Shown: positions 39,902 through 48,379 of the stretch, piece after piece | Layout: every line of letters begins with the position of its first letter | Position numbering within the stretch: position 1 is the stretch's first letter | Assembly: GCA_928721565.1 (NCBI GenBank) | Contig: OV788638.1 | Location: forward strand, 62,001-126,000 | Direction: 5' to 3' | Length of the DNA stretch: 64,000 nt | From: an uncultured Clostridia bacterium | Lineage (GTDB): Bacteria; Bacillota; Clostridia; TANB77; CAG-508 | Position numbers and translations under genes: made by a program | The notes under the pieces: generated by a model | Told to the model about the DNA's origin: nothing | The model's input: the letters and a program-made list of their open reading frames with translations, nothing else | The model's database searches: none

Positions 39902-41083
39902 TTATTCTGTTTCTGGGCCTGTTGCTCCTACTTTTGATCCTTTTACTAATCCTATATTAACTTTTACTCCTCCTCCATGTGAAGCATAGTTAATACAGTC
40001 AACATCTTGACCTTCTAGCCATAAATAAATTCTAATTCTACAAATTTTATTTGCTGGTATTGTAAATTTTGAAGTTCCATCTGTTGTACTAATTAAATTT
40101 TGAACCCCTTCTTTAATTGTATAATCACTTTCAGATTTTTTTGTAGTTTGCAAAGTACTTTGCTTTTGTATATTTGATTCACTACCATCCCATTTATATA
40201 TGTCTGAAATCGAAGATCCAATAGAGCTATCTTTTAAGGCATATGTAGGCATTTGTGTATTTACATCAAAACCTTTTGAACCATTGTCAAGTTGTTTTGT
40301 AGCATATTTTGCAGCATCAGCTGATGACCATGTTATTTTATTGTTATTTTGCACAATATATGACACGTGATCATTAGAGTTTGGTTCCCAAATAGCAACA
40401 TTTTTTATACTTACTGGTGATGATCCTACACCTATTCCTGCTGTTTGTTTAAGAACTTCTGCCTGTTCAGCCATTACGTCAGCTGTTCCATTATATAAAG
40501 CAAATGCTACTCTCGCTGTATTTTGTAATCCTGTTGCACTTTTATCAGCTTCTAATATTTCTAATAATGAATCATAATTTAATTGCAATTCATCATCATT
40601 GTCTGTCTTAGAATTATTTTTCAAAAATATATCAAATGCGAAATATCCTGGATATGTTGAACTTGATGGTGTAGTGTCTGTTTCTACCATTGATTTTATT
40701 TCACTTAATTCCTTAGAATTTTCAATTTTTCCTCTTAACATTTTCAAATCTGTTTGGCTTCCACTAACTAATCCTAGTGTAGATACTGGCAACATCTCTG
40801 AAGGAGATAAATTATGGTTACCTGAATATGCATCATCTATAATACTTAATTGTCCATCTTCTGTCCCTAACACAAGACCATTTGACCATTTATCTGCATC
40901 TAATGAAATTTCCAAACCTTCTGCAACTTCTACTGTACCAGTTAAGTTTGTAATTGATACGTTTTTCTGTGTTGAGAACCATGCATATGTTGATATAATA
41001 AACATTACTAATGCTAATAATATTATAAAAAACATTGCATTCATTTCAGACTTTCTTTTGTTTTTCCTACTTTTTTCCTTCAT
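39902..41083 (-). CDS. Secreted SipW/TasA-like surface protein, 393 residues
   Basis: Starts at ATG 41083 after GGGAGAAGAAA. The N terminus is strongly basic (MKEKSRKNKRKSE), followed by one hydrophobic segment (residues about 15-32, NAMFFIILLALVMFIISTYA) and then WFSTQKNVSI. This arrangement is typical of TasA/camelysin-type proteins processed by the signal peptidase SipW. The mature part (about 34-393) is Ser/Asn/Asp-rich with a conserved-looking end (RIRIYLWLEGQDVDC). No sortase motif. It has its own terminator and is flanked by repeat arrays, so it is probably a single-gene transcript. A role in a surface filament or matrix is an inference from the leader only. No SipW gene is in the window. 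Confidence 0.7.
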   Translation of the reverse strand: MKEKSRKNKRKSEMNAMFFIILLALVMFIISTYAWFSTQKNVSITNLTGTVEVAEGLEISLDADKWSNGLVLGTEDGQLSIIDDAYSGNHNLSPSEMLPVSTLGLVSGSQTDLKMLRGKIENSKELSEIKSMVETDTTPSSSTYPGYFAFDIFLKNNSKTDNDDELQLNYDSLLEILEADKSATGLQNTARVAFALYNGTADVMAEQAEVLKQTAGIGVGSSPVSIKNVAIWEPNSNDHVSYIVQNNNKITWSSADAAKYATKQLDNGSKGFDVNTQMPTYALKDSSIGSSISDIYKWDGSESNIQKQSTLQTTKKSESDYTIKEGVQNLISTTDGTSKFTIPANKICRIRIYLWLEGQDVDCINYASHGGGVKVNIGLVKGSKVGATGPETE

Positions 41084-41259
41084 TTTCTTCTCCCTTTCAC
41101 ATCTTTTACTCTTATTTTCAATTCACTTTCATTTTACTATCTATTTTTTTGTTTGTCAACAATTTTCTTTCATAATTATATTACATTTATATTACATTTT
41201 TGTTACATCTTTTCCGTGTTGGAGTGGTTCTTTTTTGGTGTTTCTGAGTTGCATTTGTG

Positions 41260-41356
41260 TCATTTGGGACCGGTTCTTCACCGGTTATTTTTATGTAACC
41301 TGTTCGTTGAGGACCGGTTCTTAAATGTGCAGTTGTTCTTTTTGGACCGGTTCTCT
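41260..41356 (+). repeat. Three-element cluster (44-bp and 33-bp steps)
   Basis: Cores at 41266, 41310 (AGGACC variant) and 41343 (TGGACC variant). The first spacer contains TTTTTATGTAACCTGTTC, the same 11-bp-longer spacer type found at 46683, 60255 and 63869. The 345-bp gap between 41084 and 41429 also holds T-rich sequence and a terminator but no gene. Confidence 0.9.
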
Positions 41357-41386
41357 TTGGTTCCTCTTTGGTTCATTTTGGATAAA

Positions 41387-41416
41387 AAAATATATCACTA
41401 CTAGGTGATATATTTT
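41387..41416 (-). terminator. Terminator downstream of the 118-residue gene
   Basis: AAAATATATCAC (41387-41398) pairs with GTGATATATTTT (41405-41416) around a six-base loop. It lies 13 bp past the stop at 41430, with a T-run following on the minus strand. Confidence 0.75.
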
Positions 41417-41429
41417 CAATTTTACTTTT

Positions 41430-41786
41430 CTATCCAATTTCTTCTGTTTCAGTATTTTCTTCTTTTTGTAATGTTTCTTCATCATAATAAGCATTATTAT
41501 CTTGACTAGCATAATTTTCTTGTTCAGTTTTTTTAACTGATGTTCCAAATGAAAAAACTTTTTTTTCTGCTCTAGTTTTCTCTTCAAATTTTTTATAGAA
41601 TTCAGCTTTCACATCATTTAACGTTTCTTGCATTGCATTAAACATTTCTTCTACATCATCTTTTGTAAAGTCATATGCATTGCTTCTAGCCATTGGTTCT
41701 AATATTTGCATATCATGCATTACATTATTCACTCTTTTTCCAGCATATTCCATAAATTTGTTTCTTTTTTCTTCGTTTACTTCCAT
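41430..41786 (-). CDS. Hypothetical acidic protein, 118 residues
   Basis: Starts at ATG 41786 after GGAAGGATTGTAAA. It is hydrophilic and mostly helical in look. Residues 1-75 (ending KAEFYKKFEEKTRAEKK) could form a long helix or coiled coil. Residues 80-118 are acidic and probably disordered (EETLQKEENTETEEIG). There is no signal peptide, membrane helix or recognised motif. It lies after hydA on the same strand, but a 227-bp gap with a reverse-facing repeat array separates them. Membership of the hydrogenase operon is therefore uncertain. Function unknown. Confidence 0.75.
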   Translation of the reverse strand: MEVNEEKRNKFMEYAGKRVNNVMHDMQILEPMARSNAYDFTKDDVEEMFNAMQETLNDVKAEFYKKFEEKTRAEKKVFSFGTSVKKTEQENYASQDNNAYYDEETLQKEENTETEEIG

Positions 41787-41906
41787 TTTACAATCCTTCC
41801 TTTACATCTTTTTTTCAAACTACTAATTATATATAACACATTTTTGGGATTTTTTCAATTTTTATTATTTTATTTTTATAGCATATTATTTCTTCAACTA
41901 TTTATG

Positions 41907-42011
41907 TGTTCATTTAAGAACCGGTCCCAAATGAACACCAAGTGAACATTGTTCAAGAGAGAACCGGTCCCTAATGAACAGTTGCACAAAGCAGAACCGG
42001 TCCCTAATGAC
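41907..42011 (-). repeat. Three reverse-oriented elements downstream of hydA
   Basis: Reverse cores (AGAACCGGTCCC) at 41917, 41960 and 41993, with steps of 43 and 33 bp. The first is a complete 31-bp element at 41907-41937. No T-rich intrinsic terminator is seen after hydA, only this array. Confidence 0.92.
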
Positions 42012-42013
42012 AC

Positions 42014-43771
42014 CTAATGACACAACTGATATTTTTCTCTTTCAACATAATGAGTATGTAATAGCTTATGTGCCCTGTAGCTACCTGGTTCTTCAAGATA
42101 TTCTGCGTAAATCTTTTTTACAACGGGATTTTCATGTGATTTTCTAATCTTACTTTTTTCATCAATTGAATATAATGCATCTGATCTAAGTTTTCTCACA
42201 TTAGTCTCTCGCCTAATCTTTGAAGTTTTAATTGGTTGGCCACCTCCCATTATGCAGCCTCCTGGACATGCCATTATTTCTACAAATTGATAATCTGCTT
42301 TACCTGATTTTATTTCCTCCATAATTTTCTGGGCATTAGCTAAGCCGCTTGCCGCAACAACTTTTAGGTCTTTTTTTCCGATTTTGACTGTTGCTCTTTT
42401 TATTCCTTCTCCACCTCTTACCTGTTCAAAGTCAATCTTTGGCAAATCTTTTCCAGTCAATGTATCTTGTGCTGTCCTTAATGCTGCTTCCATCACACCA
42501 CCAGTGGTTCCGAAAATTGCCGCTGCTCCTGTTGCTTCTCCCATAGGCTCATCAAATTCACTATCTTCTAGTTTTTCAAATTCAATGTTGGCTTGTTTAA
42601 TCATCCTTGATAGTTCTCTTGTTGTTATAACATTATCAACATCATATAGTCCATTATTTTTTAGTTCATCTCTTTGTCTTTCAAATTTTTTTGCAATACA
42701 TGGCATAACTGATACCACATAGATTTTTTCTGGATTTATTCCTTCTTTTTGTGCAAAGTAGGTTTTTGTCAAAGCGCCAAACATTTGATGTGGTGATTTA
42801 CATGTTGACAAATGTGGTAATAATTCAGGATAATTCATTTCTATATATTTTACCCATCCTGGTGAACATGATGTTATCATTGGCAAATTATCATTTTCGT
42901 TTAATCTTTCTATAAATTCATGAGCTTCTTCTATTATTGTAAAATCTGCTCCAGTGTTTGTATCAAAGACTTTATCGAAACCAAGTCTTTTTAATGCTGT
43001 AACCATTTTCCCTTTAACATTAGTTCCTATTGGCATTCCAAATTCTTCTCCAAGTGCAACTCTTACTGCAGGCGCAGTTTGAACAACTACATATGTATCT
43101 GGATCTTTTAATTTTACCCATACGTCATTGATTGTTTCTTTTTCGTGTAATGCTCCTGTAGGACACGCTTGAATACATTGCCCACAATTAGTACAATTCA
43201 CATCATTTAGACTATGATCTCCGACCGTAGATATGCATGATTCAAATCCACGATTTATGCAGTCTATTGCTCCAATTTTTTGTATATTTTTGCACGCCGC
43301 TACACATCTTCTGCATAATATGCATTTATTAAAATCTCTTACAATAGATGGTGATAAATCGTCCACTTTGTGTTTTGTCATTTCACCTGGAAATTCAACA
43401 TTTAATACATTAAACTTAACTGCTAATGTTTGTAATTCACAATTTCCTGAACGTGTACATGTTAAACAATCTTTCGCATGGTTAGAAATTATCAAATCTA
43501 ATATGACATGTCTAGCTTCTAACACATTTGGAGTATGTGTATGTATCACCATTCCTTCTTCTACTGTCTGAATGCAAGATGTTGCAAACCCTCGTCTCCC
43601 TTCAATTTCAACTATACACATTCTGCAATCTCCCACTTCATTGATATCTTTCAAAAAACATAATGTAGGAATATCTATTCCAGCTTGTTTTGCTGCTTCT
43701 AATATTGTTGTACTTTTTGGTACTTTTACTTCTATTCCATCTATTTTTAAAGATATTAATTCTTTACTCAT
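42014..43771 (-). CDS. hydA: NADH-linked [FeFe]-hydrogenase catalytic subunit HydA
   Basis: Catalyses reversible proton reduction to hydrogen as part of a soluble trimeric, NAD-linked (possibly electron-bifurcating) HydABC complex. Start chosen at ATG 43771 (MSKELISLK), 7 bp after AAAGGAGG; the frame continues upstream but only into repeat DNA. Residues 1-75 form a [2Fe-2S] domain (CFL..GDCRMC). Next come a His-Cys3 cluster site (HAKDCLTCTRSGNC, about 98-111) and two [4Fe-4S] sites (CILCRRCVAAC and CTNCGQCIQACP). The H-cluster motifs are TSCSPGW (290-296), MPCIAKKFE (346-354) and MACPGGCIMGGGQP (490-503), with the small-subunit-like tail at 505-585. All H-cluster cysteines are present. The serine in TSCSPGW is normal for group A3 enzymes. 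The partners hydB and hydC lie upstream on the same strand, separated by repeat arrays and a membrane-protein gene. Confidence 0.96.
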   Translation of the reverse strand: MSKELISLKIDGIEVKVPKSTTILEAAKQAGIDIPTLCFLKDINEVGDCRMCIVEIEGRRGFATSCIQTVEEGMVIHTHTPNVLEARHVILDLIISNHAKDCLTCTRSGNCELQTLAVKFNVLNVEFPGEMTKHKVDDLSPSIVRDFNKCILCRRCVAACKNIQKIGAIDCINRGFESCISTVGDHSLNDVNCTNCGQCIQACPTGALHEKETINDVWVKLKDPDTYVVVQTAPAVRVALGEEFGMPIGTNVKGKMVTALKRLGFDKVFDTNTGADFTIIEEAHEFIERLNENDNLPMITSCSPGWVKYIEMNYPELLPHLSTCKSPHQMFGALTKTYFAQKEGINPEKIYVVSVMPCIAKKFERQRDELKNNGLYDVDNVITTRELSRMIKQANIEFEKLEDSEFDEPMGEATGAAAIFGTTGGVMEAALRTAQDTLTGKDLPKIDFEQVRGGEGIKRATVKIGKKDLKVVAASGLANAQKIMEEIKSGKADYQFVEIMACPGGCIMGGGQPIKTSKIRRETNVRKLRSDALYSIDEKSKIRKSHENPVVKKIYAEYLEEPGSYRAHKLLHTHYVEREKYQLCH

Positions 43772-43803
43772 ATCTTTCCTCCTTTGGTTCATTTGTGTCA
43801 TTT

Positions 43804-43925
43804 AGGACCGGTTCTCTTTTGAGCACTGTGTCATTAGGGACCGGTTCTCAAATGTGCAATTGTTCACTTGGGACCGGTTCTTAAATGTGCAGTTGTACTT
43901 TAGGGACCGGTTCTTACTTGAACAT
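43804..43925 (+). repeat. Four-element array, exact 33-bp steps, upstream of hydA
   Basis: Cores at 43804 (AGGACC variant), 43837, 43870 and 43903. The right-hand unit continues into a decayed copy (CATGGATTGGTTCTC, about 43928). The array fills the gap between hydA and the membrane-protein gene. Confidence 0.93.
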
Positions 43926-43952
43926 ATCATGGATTGGTTCTCGTTAGTCTTG

Positions 43953-44480
43953 TTAGATTGTTGATTCTGTTTCTTTTTGAGTGTTCATTTCCTTAAATGA
44001 CTTATGGCTATTTAGCAAATTAACAAAAAGTTCTATTTCTATACTTAAAAACGCTAAATATGGCACATGTTCTTCCAAAATATATTCCCTAACAACACTA
44101 TCAGAAATAGTATCAACTCTTGTTCTTTCTTTATAAGACACATCATTTGTCATTATAATATAATATACGAATATTATTGCAATCATAATTAATACTTTAT
44201 TACTTTTTTTATTTTTTATTTGTAACACAAATGTTATTATTGATGCAATAAGCAGTATACTAGCAATTAATGATAATATTCTAACGTCACATTTTACCCA
44301 AAATCCTGTATTTTTTATGTTCCAAGAGTATGATAAATAAACCCATATAACCATGTTTATTATCATACATATATTTAAAATTTTATATTTTCTTCTTACT
44401 AAATTTTCTATTAACATTACTACTGGTAGTATAAATATTGATATATTTACTAATATTATCAATATTTCCGAGATTTTCAT
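43953..44480 (-). CDS. Hypothetical membrane protein in the hydrogenase cluster, 175 residues
   Basis: Start chosen at ATG 44480 (MKISEILIIL), preceded by GAAGGAGGAAAAATCTT. Further upstream in this frame the repeat array is translated as a meaningless NNCPKKNRSQM repeat. The protein has about four membrane segments: residues 4-22 (EILIILVNISIFILPVVML), 34-52, 67-86 and 94-111. A C-terminal region of about 60 residues follows, containing VDTISDSVVREYILEEHVPY. I do not recognise a family. It lies between hydB and hydA, where hydABC operons normally have no extra gene. Its high AT content and isolation between repeat arrays suggest an inserted gene rather than a hydrogenase subunit. Confidence 0.75.
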   Translation of the reverse strand: MKISEILIILVNISIFILPVVMLIENLVRRKYKILNICMIINMVIWVYLSYSWNIKNTGFWVKCDVRILSLIASILLIASIITFVLQIKNKKSNKVLIMIAIIFVYYIIMTNDVSYKERTRVDTISDSVVREYILEEHVPYLAFLSIEIELFVNLLNSHKSFKEMNTQKETESTI

Positions 44481-44500
44481 AAGATTTTTCCTCCTTCTTT

Positions 44501-44640
44501 TGTTCATTTGGGACCGGTTCTTTTTTGGACAGTTGTTCATTTGGGACCGGTTCTTTTTTGGACAGTTGTTCATTTGGGACCGGTTCTTAAATGTTCAATT
44601 GTTCACTTGGGACCGGTTCTTAAATGATCTTAAATGATCA
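44501..44640 (+). repeat. Four-element array, exact 33-bp steps, between hydB and the membrane-protein gene
   Basis: Cores at 44510, 44543, 44576 and 44609. The units at 44510 and 44543 are identical over 33 bp (spacer TTTTTTGGACAGTTGTTCAT). The right end is followed by a local tandem TAAATGATCT / TAAATGATCAGATGATCT, an apparent slippage product. Confidence 0.94.
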
Positions 44641-44655
44641 GATGATCTTAAATAA

Positions 44656-46515
44656 TTAATTTCCAATTGCATGAAATGGACAATTAGTTAAACATGTTCC
44701 ACATTTTATACACTTTTCTTGGTTAATAACACGTTTTTCTCTTGCTTCTCCTTCGATTGCTCTAACTGGGCAATGTTTTTGGCATAATCCACATCCCTTG
44801 CATTTTTCGGAATCTATTACAATTTTCGATAGTGCCTTACATTCTAGAGTTCTACATTCCTTTTCAATAGCATGTTGCCTAAATTCTTCCCTAAAATATT
44901 TCAAAGTACTAATAACTGGATTCGGTGCACTCTGTCCAAGTCCACATATACTAGCCTTTTGAATATTTACAGCTAACTTTTCTAGTTTATAGATGTCATA
45001 TTCTGACCCTTCACCTGAGCACAGTCTTTCTAACAATTCAAGCATTCTCTTTGTACCTATTCTGCAAGGTGTACATTTTCCACAGCTTTCGCTGACTGTA
45101 AATTCCAAATAGAATTTTGCCAAACATACCATACATTTAGTATCATCCATTACAATTAATCCACCAGACCCCATCATTGATCCAATCGCTTTTAATGATT
45201 CATAATCAATAGGTGTATCTAAATGCTCTGCCGGAATACATCCTCCTGATGGTCCTCCTGTTTGTGCGGCTTTAAACTGTCTTCCATTAGGAATACCTCC
45301 TCCAATGTCAAATACTATTTCTCTTAAAGTTGTTCCCATAGGCACTTCTACCAGTCCGATATTATTGACATTTCCACCAAGCGCAAAAACTTTCGTGCCT
45401 TTTGATGTCTCTGTTCCTATTGACGAATACCATTCTGCGCCATTCAGTATAATTCTAGTAATATTTGCAAAAGTTTCTACATTATTAATAAGTGTTGGCT
45501 TTCCCCATAGACCTTTTTCTGCAGGATAAGGTGGCTTAACTCTAGGTTGCCCACGTTTTCCTTCAATCGATTCTAGTAATGCAGTTTCTTCACCACATAC
45601 AAATGCTCCTGCTCCCAAACGGATTTCTACGTCAAAGTCAAAATTTGTTTCAAATATATTTTTTCCTAAAATACCATATTCTTTGGCTTGGTCTATTGCT
45701 TTTTGAAATCTCTTAACAGCAATTGGATATTCAGCTCTAACGTAAATATATCCTTTATTTGCACCTATTGCAAAACCTGCAATCATCATTGCTTCTAATA
45801 CTGAATGTGGATCACCTTCAAGTATACTTCTGTCCATAAATGCTCCTGGATCACCTTCATCAGCATTACAAACAATATATTTTTGATTAGATTCATATGA
45901 TTTTGTAAGTTCCCATTTCTTTCCCGTAGGGAATCCTGCACCTCCACGTCCACGTAAGCCTGAAGCTTTTATAATTTCTATAACTTCTTCTGGTGTCATT
46001 TCTCTAAGTACTCTTTCCAAGGCTCTATATCCATCAAAGGCGATATATTCATCAATACTTTCTGGATTGATTATTCCACAGTTTTTTAGTGCAATTCTTT
46101 TTTGCTTTTTATAAAAATTTAAATCGTCTAATTTGTTAACAATACCTCCATCTATATCTCTGCAAAGTAGCCTTTCTACTATCTTTCCTTCAATTATATG
46201 AGTTTGTATTATTTCTTCACAATCTTCTGGTCTTACATTAGAATAAAATGTATCTTCCGGTCTAATAATCACAATTGGTCCTTTTGCACATAGTCCAAAA
46301 CAACCAGTCATGATAACTCTTACATTATTAATATTCTTTTCTTTTAGTATTTCTCTTAATTTTTCTAATATCTCTGGAGATTTTGATGATGTACATCCTG
46401 TTCCATGGCATACCAGTATATGTTTTTCTCTTGTATCTGCTTTTGTGTTTATTCTTAAATCTAATTCTTTTCTTTTTTCTTCTCTTATTTTATGTATCTT
46501 TTCTAAGTTTTTCAT
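44656..46515 (-). CDS. hydB: NADH-binding hydrogenase subunit HydB (NuoF-like)
   Basis: Takes electrons from or to NADH through FMN and iron-sulfur clusters and passes them to HydA. Start at ATG 46515, after AAAAGGAGGAAATGA. Residues about 30-115 form a thioredoxin-like [2Fe-2S] domain (CHGTGC and CFGLCAKGP). The NuoF core follows, with the glycine-rich nucleotide-binding motif RGRGGAGFPTGKKW, CNADEGDPGAF and the [4Fe-4S] site SCGKCTPCR. The C terminus carries two ferredoxin sites (CKGCGLCQKHCP and CIKCGTCLTNCP). At 619 residues this is normal for hydrogenase-type NuoF proteins. It is the second gene of the operon that starts with hydC, and arrays separate it from both neighbours. Confidence 0.96.
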   Translation of the reverse strand: MKNLEKIHKIREEKRKELDLRINTKADTREKHILVCHGTGCTSSKSPEILEKLREILKEKNINNVRVIMTGCFGLCAKGPIVIIRPEDTFYSNVRPEDCEEIIQTHIIEGKIVERLLCRDIDGGIVNKLDDLNFYKKQKRIALKNCGIINPESIDEYIAFDGYRALERVLREMTPEEVIEIIKASGLRGRGGAGFPTGKKWELTKSYESNQKYIVCNADEGDPGAFMDRSILEGDPHSVLEAMMIAGFAIGANKGYIYVRAEYPIAVKRFQKAIDQAKEYGILGKNIFETNFDFDVEIRLGAGAFVCGEETALLESIEGKRGQPRVKPPYPAEKGLWGKPTLINNVETFANITRIILNGAEWYSSIGTETSKGTKVFALGGNVNNIGLVEVPMGTTLREIVFDIGGGIPNGRQFKAAQTGGPSGGCIPAEHLDTPIDYESLKAIGSMMGSGGLIVMDDTKCMVCLAKFYLEFTVSESCGKCTPCRIGTKRMLELLERLCSGEGSEYDIYKLEKLAVNIQKASICGLGQSAPNPVISTLKYFREEFRQHAIEKECRTLECKALSKIVIDSEKCKGCGLCQKHCPVRAIEGEAREKRVINQEKCIKCGTCLTNCPFHAIGN

Positions 46516-46584
46516 TCATTTCCTCCTTTTGACCATTCGGCACATTCTGGAACATTTGAAGCATTTGTGTAATTCTGTACCATC

Positions 46585-46742
46585 GGTGCCATTTGGTGCC
46601 ATTTGGACCATTTGGGACCATTTGGACCATTTGGACCATTTGGGACCGGTTCTCTATTGACCTGTTCATTAGGGACCGGTTCTTTGCTGGTCATCTTTAT
46701 GTAACCTGTTCTTTTGGGACCGGTTCTTAAATGAACATCAAA
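46585..46742 (+). repeat. Micro-tandem CCATTTGGA repeats followed by three elements
   Basis: From about 46588 to 46645 the motif CCATTTGG(G)A or CCATTTGGTG repeats six times with steps of 9-10 bp and runs straight into the first core. Cores lie at 46642, 46672 (30-bp step) and 46716 (44-bp step, spacer with TTTATGTAACCTGTTC). The repeats fill the hydC-hydB gap. Confidence 0.92.
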
Positions 46743-46744
46743 AA

Positions 46745-47269
46745 TTATGTTGTACTTAATTCGTCTAGAACCTGATCTAATTTTTGTACAGTGGCTTTTC
46801 CATAAACTTCACCATTAACTGTAAAAACAGGAGCTAATCCACATGCACCAACACATCTTGTTTCTTCTATAGAAAATTTTCCATCTTCTGTTGTTTCTCC
46901 AACTTCTATATTGAGTCTTTCTTTTAATCGATCCATTATTTTTTGGGATCCTTTTACAAAACATGCCGTTCCCAAACAAACTGAAATATTATATTTTCCT
47001 TTTGGTTTTAGTGTAAATCTTGAATAAAAAGTTACTACTCCATAAATTTCAGCCATTGGAATATCTAGAAATTTTGATAATACTCCTTGCGCATTCATTG
47101 GGATATAGCCGTAATGTTCTTGCACTTCATTTAAAATTTGAATCAAATTATCTTTTATAGGCTGATATTTATTACATAATTCTTCCAGAAATTTATCTTT
47201 TTTATTTTCCTCACATTGACACCCACATTTAGTTTCTTTTACTGTGTTTTGCTTTGTATTTTCTTTCAT
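46745..47269 (-). CDS. hydC: [2Fe-2S] hydrogenase subunit HydC (NuoE-like)
   Basis: A small electron-transfer subunit of the NAD-linked hydrogenase. Start at ATG 47269, after GGAGGAATTTAT. Residues about 28-100 are the helical NuoE N-terminal domain (QEHYGYIPMNAQGVLSKF). Residues 100-170 form the thioredoxin-like fold with the four cluster cysteines in CLGTAC and RCVGAC. The N terminus has an unusual cysteine-rich extension (KCGCQCEENKK, about residues 13-23) that may bind metal. It is the first gene of the hydC-hydB-hydA cluster, with a strong promoter just upstream. Confidence 0.95.
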   Translation of the reverse strand: MKENTKQNTVKETKCGCQCEENKKDKFLEELCNKYQPIKDNLIQILNEVQEHYGYIPMNAQGVLSKFLDIPMAEIYGVVTFYSRFTLKPKGKYNISVCLGTACFVKGSQKIMDRLKERLNIEVGETTEDGKFSIEETRCVGACGLAPVFTVNGEVYGKATVQKLDQVLDELSTT

Positions 47270-47298
47270 ATAAATTCCTCCTATAATATTATATTTGC

Positions 47299-47327
47299 AT
47301 TATATCAAAGTATTATTTTTTTAACAA
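47299..47327 (-). promoter_or_regulatory. Promoter of the hyd cluster
   Basis: Minus-strand TTGTTA (47327-47322), a 17-bp spacer and a perfect TATAAT (47304-47299), about 30 bp before the hydC start codon. Confidence 0.8.
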
Positions 47328-47363
47328 GATTTTTTCGACTTTTTTTACCTTTAGTCATTAGTG

Positions 47364-47460
47364 TTCATTAGGGACCGGTTCTCTTTTAACCAATTGTTCA
47401 TTAGGGACCGGTTCCTAAATGAACTAATGTCCAATAAAGAACCGGTCCCTAATGAACCAA
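47364..47460. repeat. Three elements downstream of the RAYT gene, with an inverted pair
   Basis: Forward cores at 47371 and 47404 (33-bp step) and a reverse core at 47438 (34 bp further). The 47404/47438 pair forms a long imperfect inverted repeat of REPIN type. Confidence 0.93.
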
Positions 47461-47483
47461 TAGCCTTAATGCCTAATCACAAA

Positions 47484-48272
47484 TTATTTTGCATCCCAAG
47501 CTTTACTGACAATTCTCTTATTTACCCTTATAACCCTTGCTACTTGGTTTTTACATGATCCCTTTATTTTTTTTATAATTTTGATATCATTTTCAAGGTT
47601 TTCTTTTTCTCTTGTCTTAAAAAAATTTGCAAACTCATTCATGTCACAAATCTTAAATTTTTTCATAATAATTTGAATCAATTCTTCATCTGACAATCTG
47701 TTTATAATTTCATATTCGGCATAATCGTATAAATTTTCCATTTCTTCAAGTTCTAATCTAGTAGTATATTTTATGAATTCACTTATATCATTATTAAAAT
47801 AGTGCATTAAAACCTTTTTATTAATTATTTTTTCGTTTCCTATGTATTCATTATAACTACTCCACTTATATTTTTCTGTTTTAGCAATTCCTGCTTTTTC
47901 TGGATTTCTATGGACATATCTGCAGACTTCTAAAAAATATCTCTGACTTTCAACACATTTGCTCTTGAATCTATTCTGAACTAAAGGTCCGGACCTATCA
48001 TATCTAGTATTAAAATAATACACATATCTAATCATTAAACTTTGAATCATTTTCGATAAAAATTTTATTTCATTTTTTATAACTATATGTACATGATTAG
48101 TCATTAAACAGTATGAATAAATTTCTGAATTAAATTCTTTTTTGAGTTTTAAAATTTGTTTTAAGAAATAATTTCTATCTTGATCATCATAAAAAATATC
48201 TTGATTATCAATTCCTTTTATAATTACATGATAAATTTTCGAGTTGCTTTCTCTTCTTTGTCTTCTTGGCAT
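47484..48272 (-). CDS. REP-associated tyrosine transposase-like protein (RAYT, Y1/HUH family)
   Basis: A single-strand DNA transposase of the IS200/Y1 superfamily. Start at ATG 48272, after AAAGGAGGAAAA. The metal-binding HUH motif is NHVHIVI (His60, His62). The RAYT-type sequence RYVHRNPEKAG lies at 118-128 just after the region where the catalytic tyrosine is expected (Tyr112 or Tyr119). The N-terminal MPRRQRRESNSKIYHVIIKG is typical of the family. At 262 residues it is longer than IS200 TnpA (about 150) and close to RAYTs. The C-terminal part (170-262) is helical and basic. It stands alone with its own promoter and is bracketed by GGGACCGGTTCT arrays on both sides, as RAYT genes are by REP sequences. 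That it moves these elements is an inference. Confidence 0.9.
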   Translation of the reverse strand: MPRRQRRESNSKIYHVIIKGIDNQDIFYDDQDRNYFLKQILKLKKEFNSEIYSYCLMTNHVHIVIKNEIKFLSKMIQSLMIRYVYYFNTRYDRSGPLVQNRFKSKCVESQRYFLEVCRYVHRNPEKAGIAKTEKYKWSSYNEYIGNEKIINKKVLMHYFNNDISEFIKYTTRLELEEMENLYDYAEYEIINRLSDEELIQIIMKKFKICDMNEFANFFKTREKENLENDIKIIKKIKGSCKNQVARVIRVNKRIVSKAWDAK

Positions 48273-48316
48273 TTTTCCTCCTTTCTATTTTTTTCAGTAA
48301 TTATTTTACGTGTATC

Positions 48317-48345
48317 ATTATAACATGTTTTTTATATTATGTCTA
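48317..48345 (-). promoter_or_regulatory. Promoter of the RAYT gene
   Basis: Minus-strand TAGACA (48345-48340), a 17-bp spacer and TATAAT (48322-48317), about 45 bp upstream of the start codon. The gene therefore appears actively transcribable. Confidence 0.75.
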
Positions 48346-48379
48346 CATATTCTACTGAAAAATAAATACAAAAGTTCTG

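Noticed and set aside
43772..43801. Upstream start for hydA (MTQMNQRRKD)
   Set aside because: It lies in repeat-flanking DNA. AAAGGAGG 7 bp before the ATG at 43771 decides the start.
44481..44573. N-terminal extension of the membrane protein reading NNCPKKNRSQM twice
   Set aside because: This is the translated repeat array. A good ribosome binding site marks the start at 44480.
46512..46694. Minus-strand frame with a NGPNGPNGPKWSKW repeat
   Set aside because: It translates the CCATTTGGA micro-repeats and element cores. No coding evidence.
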